Counted from the first letter of the stretch, positions 1 to 6,537 are shown. The stretch: DNA of 6,860 bases from Ferrimicrobium sp. (GCA_027365375.1 DAHXNM010000120.1:1-6860); one strand, 5' to 3'. The notes: a model not told the origin generated them from the letters alone. Numbers and translations: made by a program.

Positions 1-246
1 CTGGTGCTCAGTCACAAGGACAGACTGCTTCGTTTTGGGTCAGAGCTTGTCTTCTCCCTCTGTGAGCATTTCGGCCTTGAGGTGATCATTATCAACGCTA
101 GCGAGGATTCAACCTTTGTGGAAGATCTAGCAAACGATGTCATTGAAATCGTGACCGTGTTCTCGGTACGGCTATATGGATCGCACAACCATAAGAACAG
201 ACAGGTTATGGAACGGCTTCAAGAGGTGGCCAAAGAGGTAACTTGA
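1..246 (+). CDS. IS607-family serine recombinase (TnpA), C-terminal part; 5' end outside window
   Basis: The frame is open from base 1 to a TGA at 244-246, giving about 81 residues. It matches the C-terminal half of the catalytic domain of IS607-type serine transposases. Visible signatures are HKDRLLRFG near the start, a hydrophobic strand ending in IIINASED, the stretch EDLANDVIEIVTVFS, and then RLYGSHNHKNRQ. The last three are typical of the recombinase core and the long helix that follows it. The family cuts and joins DNA through a serine-linked intermediate to move the element; the catalytic serine would lie upstream of the window. The visible part has no frameshift or stop, so the gene may be intact. 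A tnpB remnant overlaps its stop codon, the usual tnpA-tnpB order in IS607 elements. Family assignment is confident; completeness cannot be judged. Confidence 0.85.
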   Translation: MVLSHKDRLLRFGSELVFSLCEHFGLEVIIINASEDSTFVEDLANDVIEIVTVFSVRLYGSHNHKNRQVMERLQEVAKEVT

Positions 247-440
247 ATGACCCGATGTCCGAGCCTCACTCTATGGTTAGCATTATGAAGCGCACGGTAC
301 GCCTAGCCACGTTGCCACTCAACAGAGGCAAGTATGGGGAGCTGTGCTCGGTGATCGAGGATTACACGGACGCAAAGCCCTTGGATGGGGCAGAACACGC
401 AAAGGCGTCTGGAGAGCGCAAACAAAAGAGGTGCATATGA
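243..440 (+). pseudogene. IS607 TnpB N-terminal remnant, truncated
   Basis: A frame opens with TTG at 243 overlapping the recombinase stop, with in-frame ATGs at 255, 273 and 285. Starting at 285, the residues MKRTVRLATLPLNRGK, followed by a helix ending YTDAK, resemble the start of TnpB proteins of IS607/IS605 elements. After about base 375 the similarity is lost, and the frame stops at 438-440 after only 65 residues, whereas TnpB is normally about 400 residues. The RuvC nuclease motifs and the zinc finger are therefore absent. TnpB is an RNA-guided DNA nuclease in intact elements; this stub cannot have that activity. The position directly after tnpA supports the identification. The junction near 375 could be an internal deletion or the insertion of other DNA. 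Identification rests on a short N-terminal segment, so it is moderate. Confidence 0.6.
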
Positions 441-616
441 ATGTATATGTATTTCGGAGCGGTATTTCATCATACCTACATAAAAGGTATCATCTCAATC
501 GGTATAGCGGCCAACGAGCTTGGGAGCCACCGCGAAATTCAGTGACGATGGGAAGCAGAAGGACGTATTGATCCTCCAGGAGGAAGAGGAAGCTACGAAA
601 CAAGCGGCATAGCTAA
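441..616. other. Gene-free stretch between TnpB stub and integrase remnant
   Basis: I recognise no gene here. The first part (about 430-505) is AT-rich and contains the pentamer GGTAT at 461, 486 and 501 and its complement ATACC at 472. The pair 461-465/472-476 could form a small hairpin. A short open frame at 508-612 encodes about 34 residues ending in a run of glutamates (QEEEEATKQAA). It has no Shine-Dalgarno site and no recognisable similarity. The stretch is best read as decayed DNA between two mobile-element remnants. Confidence 0.4.
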
Positions 617-847
617 GCGGCAGGGTTGTGCATCTGGTTTGGCGAGGAACTCCACCATGTACTTGGTCATAGTTCAACACGAATTACCGGTGAGGTCTAC
701 GCACACCTCGGACACGAGACTCTTCGGGGTGCTGTTGATCGGCTAACTGGTGTGCTGGATCCGAGTCTGGAGTCGAAATCGCAGCGGAACCGCAAAGGCT
801 CGTCGTCTTTGCGTTACTCACCTTGGTTGATCGTTGCTGATCGATAG
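617..847 (+). pseudogene. Tyrosine recombinase (phage-type integrase) C-terminal remnant
   Basis: The frame is open from 617, after a TAA at 614-616, to TAG at 845-847. From about base 641 it encodes EELHHVLGHSS, then TRITGEVYAHL, followed by a helix ETLRGAVDRL. This is the conserved end of tyrosine recombinases: the LGH motif, then a Thr-x(n)-Tyr segment. The tyrosine at 698-700 is in the position of the nucleophile that attacks DNA during site-specific recombination. The rest of the catalytic domain (Arg, Lys, His-x-x-Arg) and the DNA-binding arm are missing upstream, where stops occur in the same frame. The residues after about 770 (SKSQRNRKGSSS) look like an unstructured tail or read-through. 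Only about 50 residues match, so this is a fragment and should be inactive. Together with the IS607 DNA it marks the left flank as an integration-prone region. Confidence 0.75.
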
Positions 848-868
848 GTTTAACAAGTTAGTCGAACG

Positions 869-1192
869 TTGAATTCGATCAAGCGGGAGTGTGGTCATTG
901 TCAACGCTGGTATGACTTACTGGGTCTACCGATTCCTGCCGGCGTAAAGGGTGGGTCATTACAACTAGATGGCGATCATCTCTAAGCGTTTCAATTGGTC
1001 CTGAATCTTCAAACGGGAATAGGTTTGGTAGTGATCAGCCCAAGTGTTGAGGGTCCTCCAGCCGATCTAACTGGGGAAATGTGGGGAACTCTCGAAAGTT
1101 GGGCAGGAATAAGGATGGATCTATGCAACGTCTCGGTCTTTGTGCTCACGGTCGATGATGCCGATGTTGGGGCGAATGCTGTGATAGCTTAA
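869..1192 (+). pseudogene. Unrecognised small frame split by an in-frame TAA
   Basis: Two short open stretches lie in the same frame. The first runs from TTG 869 to TAA 983-985 (38 residues) and the second from 986 to TAA 1190-1192 (68 residues, possible TTG start at 995). The first part contains CGHCQRWYDLLGLPIP, a Cys-x-x-Cys pair that could be half of a zinc-binding knuckle, then KGGSLQLDGDHL. The second part has alternating hydrophobic stretches (GLVVISPSVEG and VSVFVLTVDDADVG) compatible with beta strands. Read through the stop, it would be a protein of about 107 residues. I do not recognise the family. There is no convincing Shine-Dalgarno site before either start. It may be a decayed gene, or two chance frames. 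It ends 33 bases before hen1, so it could share its upstream region. Function unknown. Confidence 0.3.
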
Positions 1193-1212
1193 GAGTTGGC
1201 TAGGGTGATTCT

Positions 1213-1218
1213 GGAGGT
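1213..1218 (+). promoter_or_regulatory. Ribosome binding site of hen1
   Basis: GGAGGT lies 7 bases before the GTG at 1226. This strong Shine-Dalgarno match fixes the non-ATG start of hen1; no equally good site precedes the next in-frame start codons. Confidence 0.8.
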
Positions 1219-1225
1219 GTAAATC

Positions 1226-2626
1226 GTGCTGCTTTCTATTACCACCCGCTATCGCCCTGCGACTGATCTTGGATACTTAGTCCACAAGAATCCGTCATCA
1301 CATTACACCACAGAGATAGCTTTTGGCCATGTTCACGTCGTGTACCCCGAGGCAAGTGAGGAATGTTGTACTGTCTCAGTGCTGGTGGACGTGGATCCGA
1401 TTTCTCTCGTTCGTACACATCGTGGAGCAATGGTAAACGAGTTTGCGCTCTCGCAGTACGTGAACGATCGGCCGTACGCAACTTCGTCGCTCATGTCAGT
1501 TGCTTTGTCAAAGGTCTTCGGTACCGCCATGGCGGGGAGGAGCAAGGAGCGCCCCAACCTTGTGGACACGCCAATTCCTCTCGAGGTTAGCTTGCCCGTC
1601 ACTCCCTGCCGAGGAGGGGCGAGACTCGTGCGTCGAATCTTCGAGCCTCTTGGCTACCTGGTCGGTGCCGACGCCATTCCACTTGACCCGCGGTTCCCTG
1701 ATTGGGGCGATAGTCGGTACATGGATGTTACTCTGTCAGCCGAGGTGACGTTGAAAAGCCTTCTCACGCATCTCTACGTCCTCCTTCCAGTACTCGACGA
1801 CGACAAGCACTACTGGGTCGGGTCGGAGGAGATCGAAAAGCTCATCCACCGAGCCGGGGACTGGCTGGTTGGACACCCAGAACGTGAACTTATTACCCGA
1901 CGATATCTTCGTCACGACCGTCAGCTCACAAGCGAGGCGCTGTCTCGTCTCATGGAGGACGATACGGCAGATTCCGGTGCACCAGAGCCTTGTCAGAGCG
2001 TCGATGAGGCATCGATCGAGGGGCCAATCAACCTAAAACAACAGCGGATTGATGCAGTGCTCGAGATCATTCGTGCCAACGGAGCTCGCCGGATTCTCGA
2101 TCTGGGGTGTGGGGAGGGTAGGCTCTTAGCGGAGCTTCTACGCGAGCCAGGAATTGAGCAAGTGGTCGGTCTCGACGTTTCGCACCGGGTCCTTGAGCAA
2201 GCCGCCAAGCGACTTTACCTTGACACCATGGCACCACGTCAGCGCAGCCGAGTTGAACTTCTCCAAGGTTCGATTACCTACCGGGATAGTCGTCTTGTTG
2301 GCTTCGATGCCGCTGCCGTAATAGAGGTCATCGAGCATCTAGATCGGTCGCGGCTCGACGCGTTCGAACGAATGATCTTTGCCTATGCTCGCCCATCGAC
2401 GGTGATCATAACGACACCAAACAGCGAATACAACGTTAGATTTTTGAATTTGCCAGCGGGCGAGTTTCGTCATCGCGATCACCGCTTTGAGTGGACACGG
2501 TCAGAATTTGCGGACTGGTGCCAACAGGTAGCGCACCGACGGGATTACTCGGTAACCATGTCTGGTATCGGCAGTGGAGATCCGGAGTTCGGATCTCCTA
2601 CACAGATGGCGGTCTTTACAAGATGA
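1226..2626 (+). CDS. hen1: Hen1, bacterial RNA 3'-terminal 2'-O-methyltransferase of the Pnkp-Hen1 RNA-repair complex
   Basis: This encodes 466 residues from a GTG start with a strong ribosome binding site, close to the length of characterised bacterial Hen1 (about 465). Hen1 transfers a methyl group from S-adenosylmethionine to the 2'-OH of the 3'-terminal nucleotide of a damaged RNA, after Pnkp has removed its phosphate and before sealing. Residues 1 to about 240 form the Hen1-specific N-terminal region, which in known homologues binds Pnkp and stimulates its ligase; it ends near RHDRQLTSEALSRL. A variable acidic linker (about 241-262) follows. Residues about 263-466 form the methyltransferase. 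Its SAM-binding motif DLGCGEG is at 292-298 with Asp317 of GLDVS after the next strand. EVIEH supplies Glu367, Glu370 and His371, and RHRDHRFEW supplies His416 and His419. Glu367, Glu370, His371 and His419 correspond to the family's metal-binding quartet. The stop overlaps the pnkp start by ATGA, so the two are probably co-translated. No frameshift or missing residue is seen. Confidence 0.96.
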   Translation: MLLSITTRYRPATDLGYLVHKNPSSHYTTEIAFGHVHVVYPEASEECCTVSVLVDVDPISLVRTHRGAMVNEFALSQYVNDRPYATSSLMSVALSKVFGTAMAGRSKERPNLVDTPIPLEVSLPVTPCRGGARLVRRIFEPLGYLVGADAIPLDPRFPDWGDSRYMDVTLSAEVTLKSLLTHLYVLLPVLDDDKHYWVGSEEIEKLIHRAGDWLVGHPERELITRRYLRHDRQLTSEALSRLMEDDTADSGAPEPCQSVDEASIEGPINLKQQRIDAVLEIIRANGARRILDLGCGEGRLLAELLREPGIEQVVGLDVSHRVLEQAAKRLYLDTMAPRQRSRVELLQGSITYRDSRLVGFDAAAVIEVIEHLDRSRLDAFERMIFAYARPSTVIITTPNSEYNVRFLNLPAGEFRHRDHRFEWTRSEFADWCQQVAHRRDYSVTMSGIGSGDPEFGSPTQMAVFTR

Positions 2627-5163
2627 CGGTTTTGAAGATCCCTGAACTCTGTGTCGTGGCCCTTGTGGGAGTATCTGGTTCGGGCAAGTCGACCTTTGCA
2701 TCTCGACATTTCTTGTCGACCGAAGTGTTATCCTCGGACTTCTGTCGTGCTCTTGTCTCTGATGACGAGAATGACCAGTCAGTCACGAGTGCAGCGTTTG
2801 ACGTACTCTCCTATATTGCCAACCGACGACTTGAGGCAGGACGACTGACTGTCGTGGACGCGACGAATGTCCAGGTAGAGGCCCGTCGCTCTTTGGTAGG
2901 CCTGGCGAAGGAGAACAACGTGCTGGCGGTGGCGATCGTTCTCGATGTCTCTGAGGAGGTGTGTGCCGCTCGCAACGCCGCGCGTCCCGACCGTCAGTTC
3001 GGGTCTCATGTCCTGCGTAATCAGCATTCCCAACTTCGTCGCTCGTTGCGAGGACTCCGCCGCGAAGGCTTCCACCGCGTGTACCACCTTAAGGATGAGG
3101 GAGAGATTTCGTCGGTTGTCATCGAACGAGAACCGTTGTGGAACGATCGCCGCAAAGATCACGGTCCGTTTGACATAATTGGCGACGTGCACGGCTGCGC
3201 CGCCGAGCTAGTGGATCTTCTAGATGTCCTTGGTTACCAAAGAGACCTCGAAGGCCACTCGTTTTGTCATCCCGATGGTCGTCGTGCTCTCTTTCTTGGT
3301 GATCTGGTAGACCGTGGGCCGGCAACTCCTGAAGTGCTGCGTCTCGTAATGGGGATGGTGGAACAAGGCAATGCGTTGTGCATCCCCGGGAATCACGAGG
3401 TAAAGCTCTTGAGAGCCTTAAACGGTAAGAGTGTGAACGCCGAACATGGCCTTGCCGAGAGTCTCGAGCAGCTAGCGGCAGAACCCCCGGAATTTTCCGC
3501 GCAAGTCGTCAGCTTCATTGATCGTTTGGTTGGCCACTTCGTGCTCGACGACGGGCGACTCGTTGTTGCTCATGCTGGCCTGCCAGCTAACATGCACGGC
3601 CGTGCCTCTGCGGCGGTGAGGTCGTTTGCCCTCTACGGCGACACCACTGGTGAGTCTGACGAGTACGGCTTACCGGTGCGTTACCCGTGGGCGCGGGACT
3701 ACCGAGGGGATGCCATCGTGGTTTATGGTCACACCCCGGTGACAGAGGCTGTCTGGGTCAACAAAACCATCTGCATCGACACGGGCTGTGTCTTTGGTGG
3801 GCGTCTCTCGGCCCTACGCTATCCCGAACGTGAACTTGTCTCGGTGCCTGCACGAAGGGTTTATTACGAGCCGATAAAACCGCTCATTTCGCAGCAAGAC
3901 GAGGTCGAAATGCGTGAGCCTACCGACCTGGACATCGATGATGTCCTTGGCAAACGAATAGTGAAGACGCGCCTATCTGGTACCGTCACGGTGCGCGAAG
4001 AGAACGCCATCGCCGCCCTCGAGGTTATGAGCCGGTTTGCGATCGATCCCCGTTGGCTCATCTATCTTCCCCCGACAATGTCCCCGACCGCGACTTCGGA
4101 TCAAGAGGGTCTACTTGAGCACCCGCGCAATGCCCTCGCTGCCTTTCGCGAGGCAGGAGTCGGTTCCGTTGTGTGTGAAGAGAAGCATATGGGCTCGCGG
4201 GCTATTGTGGTTGCCCTCAGGGATCCTGCTGTTGGTCCTCGACGTTTCGGAATCGAGGCACCATCTGGTGGCGTTGTCTATACCCGAACCGGTCGCCCAT
4301 TCTTTGCCGACATCGATCTCCAGACTGCCTTCTTGGCTAAAGTCCGCCTTGGTATCGACGAAGCTGGGTTATGGGATGAGCTCGAGAGCGACTGGGTGGC
4401 CCTCGATTGCGAGATTCTACCTTGGTCAGCGAAGGCAGAAGGGTTACTACGCCAGCAGTATGCATCGGTCGGGGCCGCAGCTACCCGAGCCGTCGCCGCA
4501 GAGAGAGCAGCCCTGGCTGCGGCGGGTGCACGAGGCGTAGACGTCGGCGACCTCGTTGCACAGATAGAGAGGCGTGATACCTCAGTTGAGGGGTTCGTCG
4601 CTGCCTATGGTCGGTACTGTTGGCCAGTCGAATCAGTCGATGACCTAAGAATTGCCCCGTTTCAGATCCTTGCCGGTGAAGGATCAGTGCATGCCCTCCG
4701 CGACCATCCTTGGCACTTAGAGGTCCTCGGGCGTCTTGTTGATACTGATCTGACGACCTTCCGGGCTACTAAGGCGCTGTCCGTCGACCTAGACGACGAT
4801 ACATCTGAACGAACCGTAACGCAGTGGTGGGAGGAACTTACCGCTTCGGGCGGCGAAGGAATGGTGGTAAAACCGATTGAAGTTGCACACCACGGATCAA
4901 AGGGTCTTACTCAGCCTGGTATAAAGGTCCGTGGACGAGAGTATCTAAGAATCATCTACGGACCGGAGTACACCGCTGAAGAATACCTGTCCCGTCTTCG
5001 CTCCCGAAACCTCGGCCACAAGCGATCTCTGGCTTTGCGAGAGTTCTCTCTCGGTATTGAGGCACTGGAACGTTTCGTCGGCACTGAGCCGCTCTATCGG
5101 GTGCACGAGTGTGTGTTCGGAATACTCGCCCTGGAAAGCGAGCCGGTCGATCCTAGGTTGTAG
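2623..5163 (+). CDS. pnkp: Pnkp, polynucleotide kinase-phosphatase-ligase of the bacterial RNA-repair complex
   Basis: This encodes 846 residues from the ATG that overlaps the hen1 stop; the family is usually about 850-870. The frame is open upstream to 2491, but those 44 codons lie inside hen1 and precede the conserved kinase start. Three modules appear in order. (1) 5'-kinase, about 1-170: P-loop GVSGSGKST at 16-24, Asp39 and Arg42 in SSDFCR, and lid arginines in RNAARPDRQF at 117-126. (2) Metallophosphatase, about 180-420: GDVHG with Asp188 and His190, GDLVDRG with Asp227 and Arg231, GNHE with Asn257 and His258, AHAGLP with His317, YGHTP with His370, and Asp386. (3) Nucleotidyltransferase/ligase, about 480-846: motif I EEKHMGSR with the AMP-accepting Lys521, motif III around Asp595-Glu597, motif IV EGMVVKP with Lys750, and motif V KVRGRE with Lys768. 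The enzyme phosphorylates the 5'-OH, removes the 2',3'-phosphate and seals RNA cut by ribotoxins. It is the full single-chain ligase-containing form, so it needs only Hen1 as a partner. All motifs are intact. Confidence 0.97.
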   Translation: MTVLKIPELCVVALVGVSGSGKSTFASRHFLSTEVLSSDFCRALVSDDENDQSVTSAAFDVLSYIANRRLEAGRLTVVDATNVQVEARRSLVGLAKENNVLAVAIVLDVSEEVCAARNAARPDRQFGSHVLRNQHSQLRRSLRGLRREGFHRVYHLKDEGEISSVVIEREPLWNDRRKDHGPFDIIGDVHGCAAELVDLLDVLGYQRDLEGHSFCHPDGRRALFLGDLVDRGPATPEVLRLVMGMVEQGNALCIPGNHEVKLLRALNGKSVNAEHGLAESLEQLAAEPPEFSAQVVSFIDRLVGHFVLDDGRLVVAHAGLPANMHGRASAAVRSFALYGDTTGESDEYGLPVRYPWARDYRGDAIVVYGHTPVTEAVWVNKTICIDTGCVFGGRLSALRYPERELVSVPARRVYYEPIKPLISQQDEVEMREPTDLDIDDVLGKRIVKTRLSGTVTVREENAIAALEVMSRFAIDPRWLIYLPPTMSPTATSDQEGLLEHPRNALAAFREAGVGSVVCEEKHMGSRAIVVALRDPAVGPRRFGIEAPSGGVVYTRTGRPFFADIDLQTAFLAKVRLGIDEAGLWDELESDWVALDCEILPWSAKAEGLLRQQYASVGAAATRAVAAERAALAAAGARGVDVGDLVAQIERRDTSVEGFVAAYGRYCWPVESVDDLRIAPFQILAGEGSVHALRDHPWHLEVLGRLVDTDLTTFRATKALSVDLDDDTSERTVTQWWEELTASGGEGMVVKPIEVAHHGSKGLTQPGIKVRGREYLRIIYGPEYTAEEYLSRLRSRNLGHKRSLALREFSLGIEALERFVGTEPLYRVHECVFGILALESEPVDPRL

Positions 5164-5599
5164 CATGCCCATGGTGACAGACTCGGATTGGCGCACCGAT
5201 TATTTCGGGTATCTAGAGTTGCACAGTGATAGGCATGCAAAGGGACCCCTCCGGAAGATAATGGCACTGCGCTAACGAAATCGGCCAGGAATTCGCTCAG
5301 TCGTCTATTGAGTAGCGGCGTTGAGAGGAGAGAATATACCAGGTCATAGCGTTCTAGATCCTATGCCTAGAACCGCGTGCGTCCAGAAGTTCGGACGCTT
5401 TGCAACTCAAACAAGTAGGCCGGATATGACAGATACCGAGCAACAACCTCACGACAGCCAGCCGGTGAGAGTCCGGTCCAAGGAGATGCCAGAGTCCTTA
5501 GCAGAGAAGCCCCCGGTTTGGATAGAGATGTCCGGGTCGAAGTGGGGTGGACCAAATGTGTGGTGACCCAGCATAAAGCGAACTCTTAAAGCGTCGTAA
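5164..5599. other. Gene-free stretch downstream of pnkp
   Basis: I see no recognisable gene on either strand. Open frames at 5321-5566 (plus) and 5367-5555 and 5449-5763 (minus) overlap one another and show no family motif or ribosome binding site. The stretch holds an inverted repeat GCATGCC/GGCATGC (5163-5169 and 5232-5238), a 6-bp hairpin at 5379-5398, and a short stem-forming segment, GCCGGTGAGAGTCCGGT, near 5461-5477. There is no T-rich tract marking a clear terminator for the hen1-pnkp unit. The sequence may be decayed mobile DNA continuous with the IS3 remnant to its right. Confidence 0.4.
5379..5398. repeat. Perfect 6-bp inverted repeat (hairpin)
   Basis: GCGTCC and GGACGC flank an 8-base spacer and could form a stable stem-loop about 215 bases after the pnkp stop. 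Only three T residues follow, so a terminator role is possible but not well supported. Confidence 0.3.
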
Positions 5600-6010
5600 A
5601 GGCTTCTGCACAACAGGAGACCGGGGTAGCCGAGTCTGTGTGGATTTGACGAGGGAGAACTCTTCGTCTCGGAGGGTTCTATTGGAGGGTTCTCGTCGCT
5701 TGTAGTCATTCCTACGTAGAGGAGGCGAAGTGCAACACTGTACAGATCGGCTGGACCCTTCACTTGTCCCTATTCGCGTCGATGATGCGCTACTACTTGT
5801 TTCGTTTGGTTCCTGGTTGACTGATCCAGCTTCGACGCGTGAGAAAATCGATGTCGCGCATCGGATCTCATTCGCTCGCTTTAGCTCAGCGTTCTCGCGT
5901 TCGAGTTGGCGCACCCGCTCCGGGGATTTCGCTGTGTTGGTCTCAGCACTCTGACGGCGAACAAGTTCCCAATCCCGAACACCCGTGATCGTACATCAAC
6001 TCCGGACTGC
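5600..6010 (-). pseudogene. Degenerate IS3-family transposase (OrfA C-terminus and OrfB N-terminus)
   Basis: Read on the minus strand, about 5980-5840 encodes VRDWELVRRQ, then SPERVRQLERENAELKRANEI, the leucine-zipper-like end of IS3-family OrfA. Further upstream, another frame gives VRSRVFGIG, resembling the preceding helix-turn-helix end, so a frameshift lies near 5990. Downstream, about 5789-5710 gives RIIDANRDK, a stop, then RVQPICTVLHFASST. This matches the start of OrfB, normally of the type IDAHRD-FGVEPIC-VL-APSTY. A third frame at about 5700-5640 gives NRTLRDEEFSLV, the next OrfB segment. The order and spacing of these blocks fit one former element broken by at least two or three frameshifts and stops. 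The DDE catalytic domain is not found. The element should be inactive. Boundaries are approximate and terminal inverted repeats were not identified. Confidence 0.8.
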
Positions 6011-6014
6011 AAGA

Positions 6015-6324
6015 GCGGAAAGCGCTGCGCAAGTGAGGAAGTGCCGCTGTGATTTCCGCTCGTCAGTAACGCTATCACCAGGTAGTTTTGATCGAATGGA
6101 TACCACCAATTTTGGAACTTCCGCAGTTTCCGCAAAAATACCTAGCCTCTGAGCAGCTCTTTGAGCGGAAGTCCTCTTTCTTATGCCATGTTTTGGGAGT
6201 TCACAGAGATAGAGAAGAGGAAAAAATATGCGCGAACCAGTTTCCGCCCCTACTTTCCGCAAACCCCCAGGCAAGCGGGGTCATTTAGCTTCTTTGCTTG
6301 CACAGTTTGCGCTCCCACTTCCGC
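6015..6324. repeat. Cluster of eight TTCCGC motifs
   Basis: TTCCGC occurs at 6054, 6119, 6128, 6242, 6255 and 6319 on the plus strand, and as GCGGAA at 6015 and 6165 (motif on the minus strand). Most copies have a T-rich left side (for example agtTTCCGC and actTTCCGC). The 12-mer ACTTCCGCAGTT occurs twice, at 6117 and 6317. By eye I found only two other copies in the rest of the window (near 782 and 3495). The spacing is irregular (9 to 77 bases). It could be an array of protein-binding sites, such as transposon-end or replication-type sites, or a decayed repeat. No such function is demonstrated by the sequence. Confidence 0.5.
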
Positions 6325-6530
6325 AGTTACCTTCCACTCCCGTTCTTTCGAGTCCCTGCAGATCCTCCGCCTCGAGTACGGTCGAGATCGCAGAGTTGGC
6401 ATGGGCTACGCGGGTGTTGGATTTTCAGAGCACGTTCGCGAAGAGTAAAACGGATCAAGGGGACCTCACCATAGTAGGGAAATGGGCGCGCAAAGACAGT
6501 GGTACTCTGTACCTACATAGTATTGTCTAG
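6228..6530 (+). CDS. Hypothetical 100-residue protein, possibly a phage terminase large-subunit remnant
   Basis: An ATG at 6228 follows AGAGG at 6216-6220 with a 7-base gap, and the frame runs to TAG 6528-6530. The first 50 residues are rich in Pro, Ser and Ala and are not family-like. The last 40 (RVLDFQSTFAKSKT, then QGDLTIVGKWAR and GTLYLHSIV) resemble the first strands of the nuclease domain of large terminases. In those, a WD-type aspartate is followed by a SDYxVGxVWGR-like strand and a YLLD strand. If so, it is a fragment with a new or chance start. The alternative is a chance open frame across decayed DNA. It ends 75 bases before dinB and is in the same direction, but I see no functional tie. 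Function uncertain. Confidence 0.3.
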   Translation: MREPVSAPTFRKPPGKRGHLASLLAQFALPLPQLPSTPVLSSPCRSSASSTVEIAELAWATRVLDFQSTFAKSKTDQGDLTIVGKWARKDSGTLYLHSIV

Positions 6531-6537
6531 CTGCTAG
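6501..6537. repeat. Two small palindromes upstream of dinB
   Basis: GGTACTCTGTACC (6501-6513) and CTAGCTGCTAG (6527-6537) lie 70-105 bases before the dinB start. They could be operator half-sites or the end structure of the preceding frame. Neither matches the actinobacterial LexA consensus TCGAAC-N4-GTTCGA. Confidence 0.2.

Noticed and set aside
862..878. LexA-like palindrome TCGAA-N7-TTCGA
   Set aside because: The actinobacterial consensus needs TCGAAC-N4-GTTCGA. Here the spacing is off by one, the inner G is missing, and it is not next to a start codon.
848..1000. tRNA gene next to the integrase remnant
   Set aside because: No cloverleaf arms or T-arm consensus could be built, although an integrase tail nearby made this worth checking.
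1150..1212. Sigma-70-type promoter for hen1
   Set aside because: A TTGGGG hexamer and a TAAGAG hexamer about 17 bases apart can be picked out, but the -10 match is poor and similar pairs arise by chance.
2491..2622. 44-codon upstream extension of the pnkp frame
   Set aside because: It lies within the conserved methyltransferase end of hen1, and the ATG at 2623 gives the expected short lead-in to the kinase P-loop.
2779..3192. 137-residue open frame on the minus strand
   Set aside because: It is entirely antisense to the conserved kinase module of pnkp, has no recognisable motif, and is explained by codon bias.
5440..5600. Group II intron or retron-like sequence (GTGAGAGTCCGG segment)
   Set aside because: No domain V hairpin, intron boundary or reverse transcriptase frame could be found nearby.
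5671..5693. Direct repeat GGAGGGTTCT, two copies 13 bases apart
   Set aside because: It lies within the decayed IS3 OrfB coding sequence. Two short copies are compatible with a small duplication during decay.
5498..5914. 138-residue minus-strand frame as an intact gene
   Set aside because: Only its first 20-odd residues and a later segment match IS3 OrfA and OrfB respectively. Matching blocks in other frames show that it is a frameshifted pseudogene.
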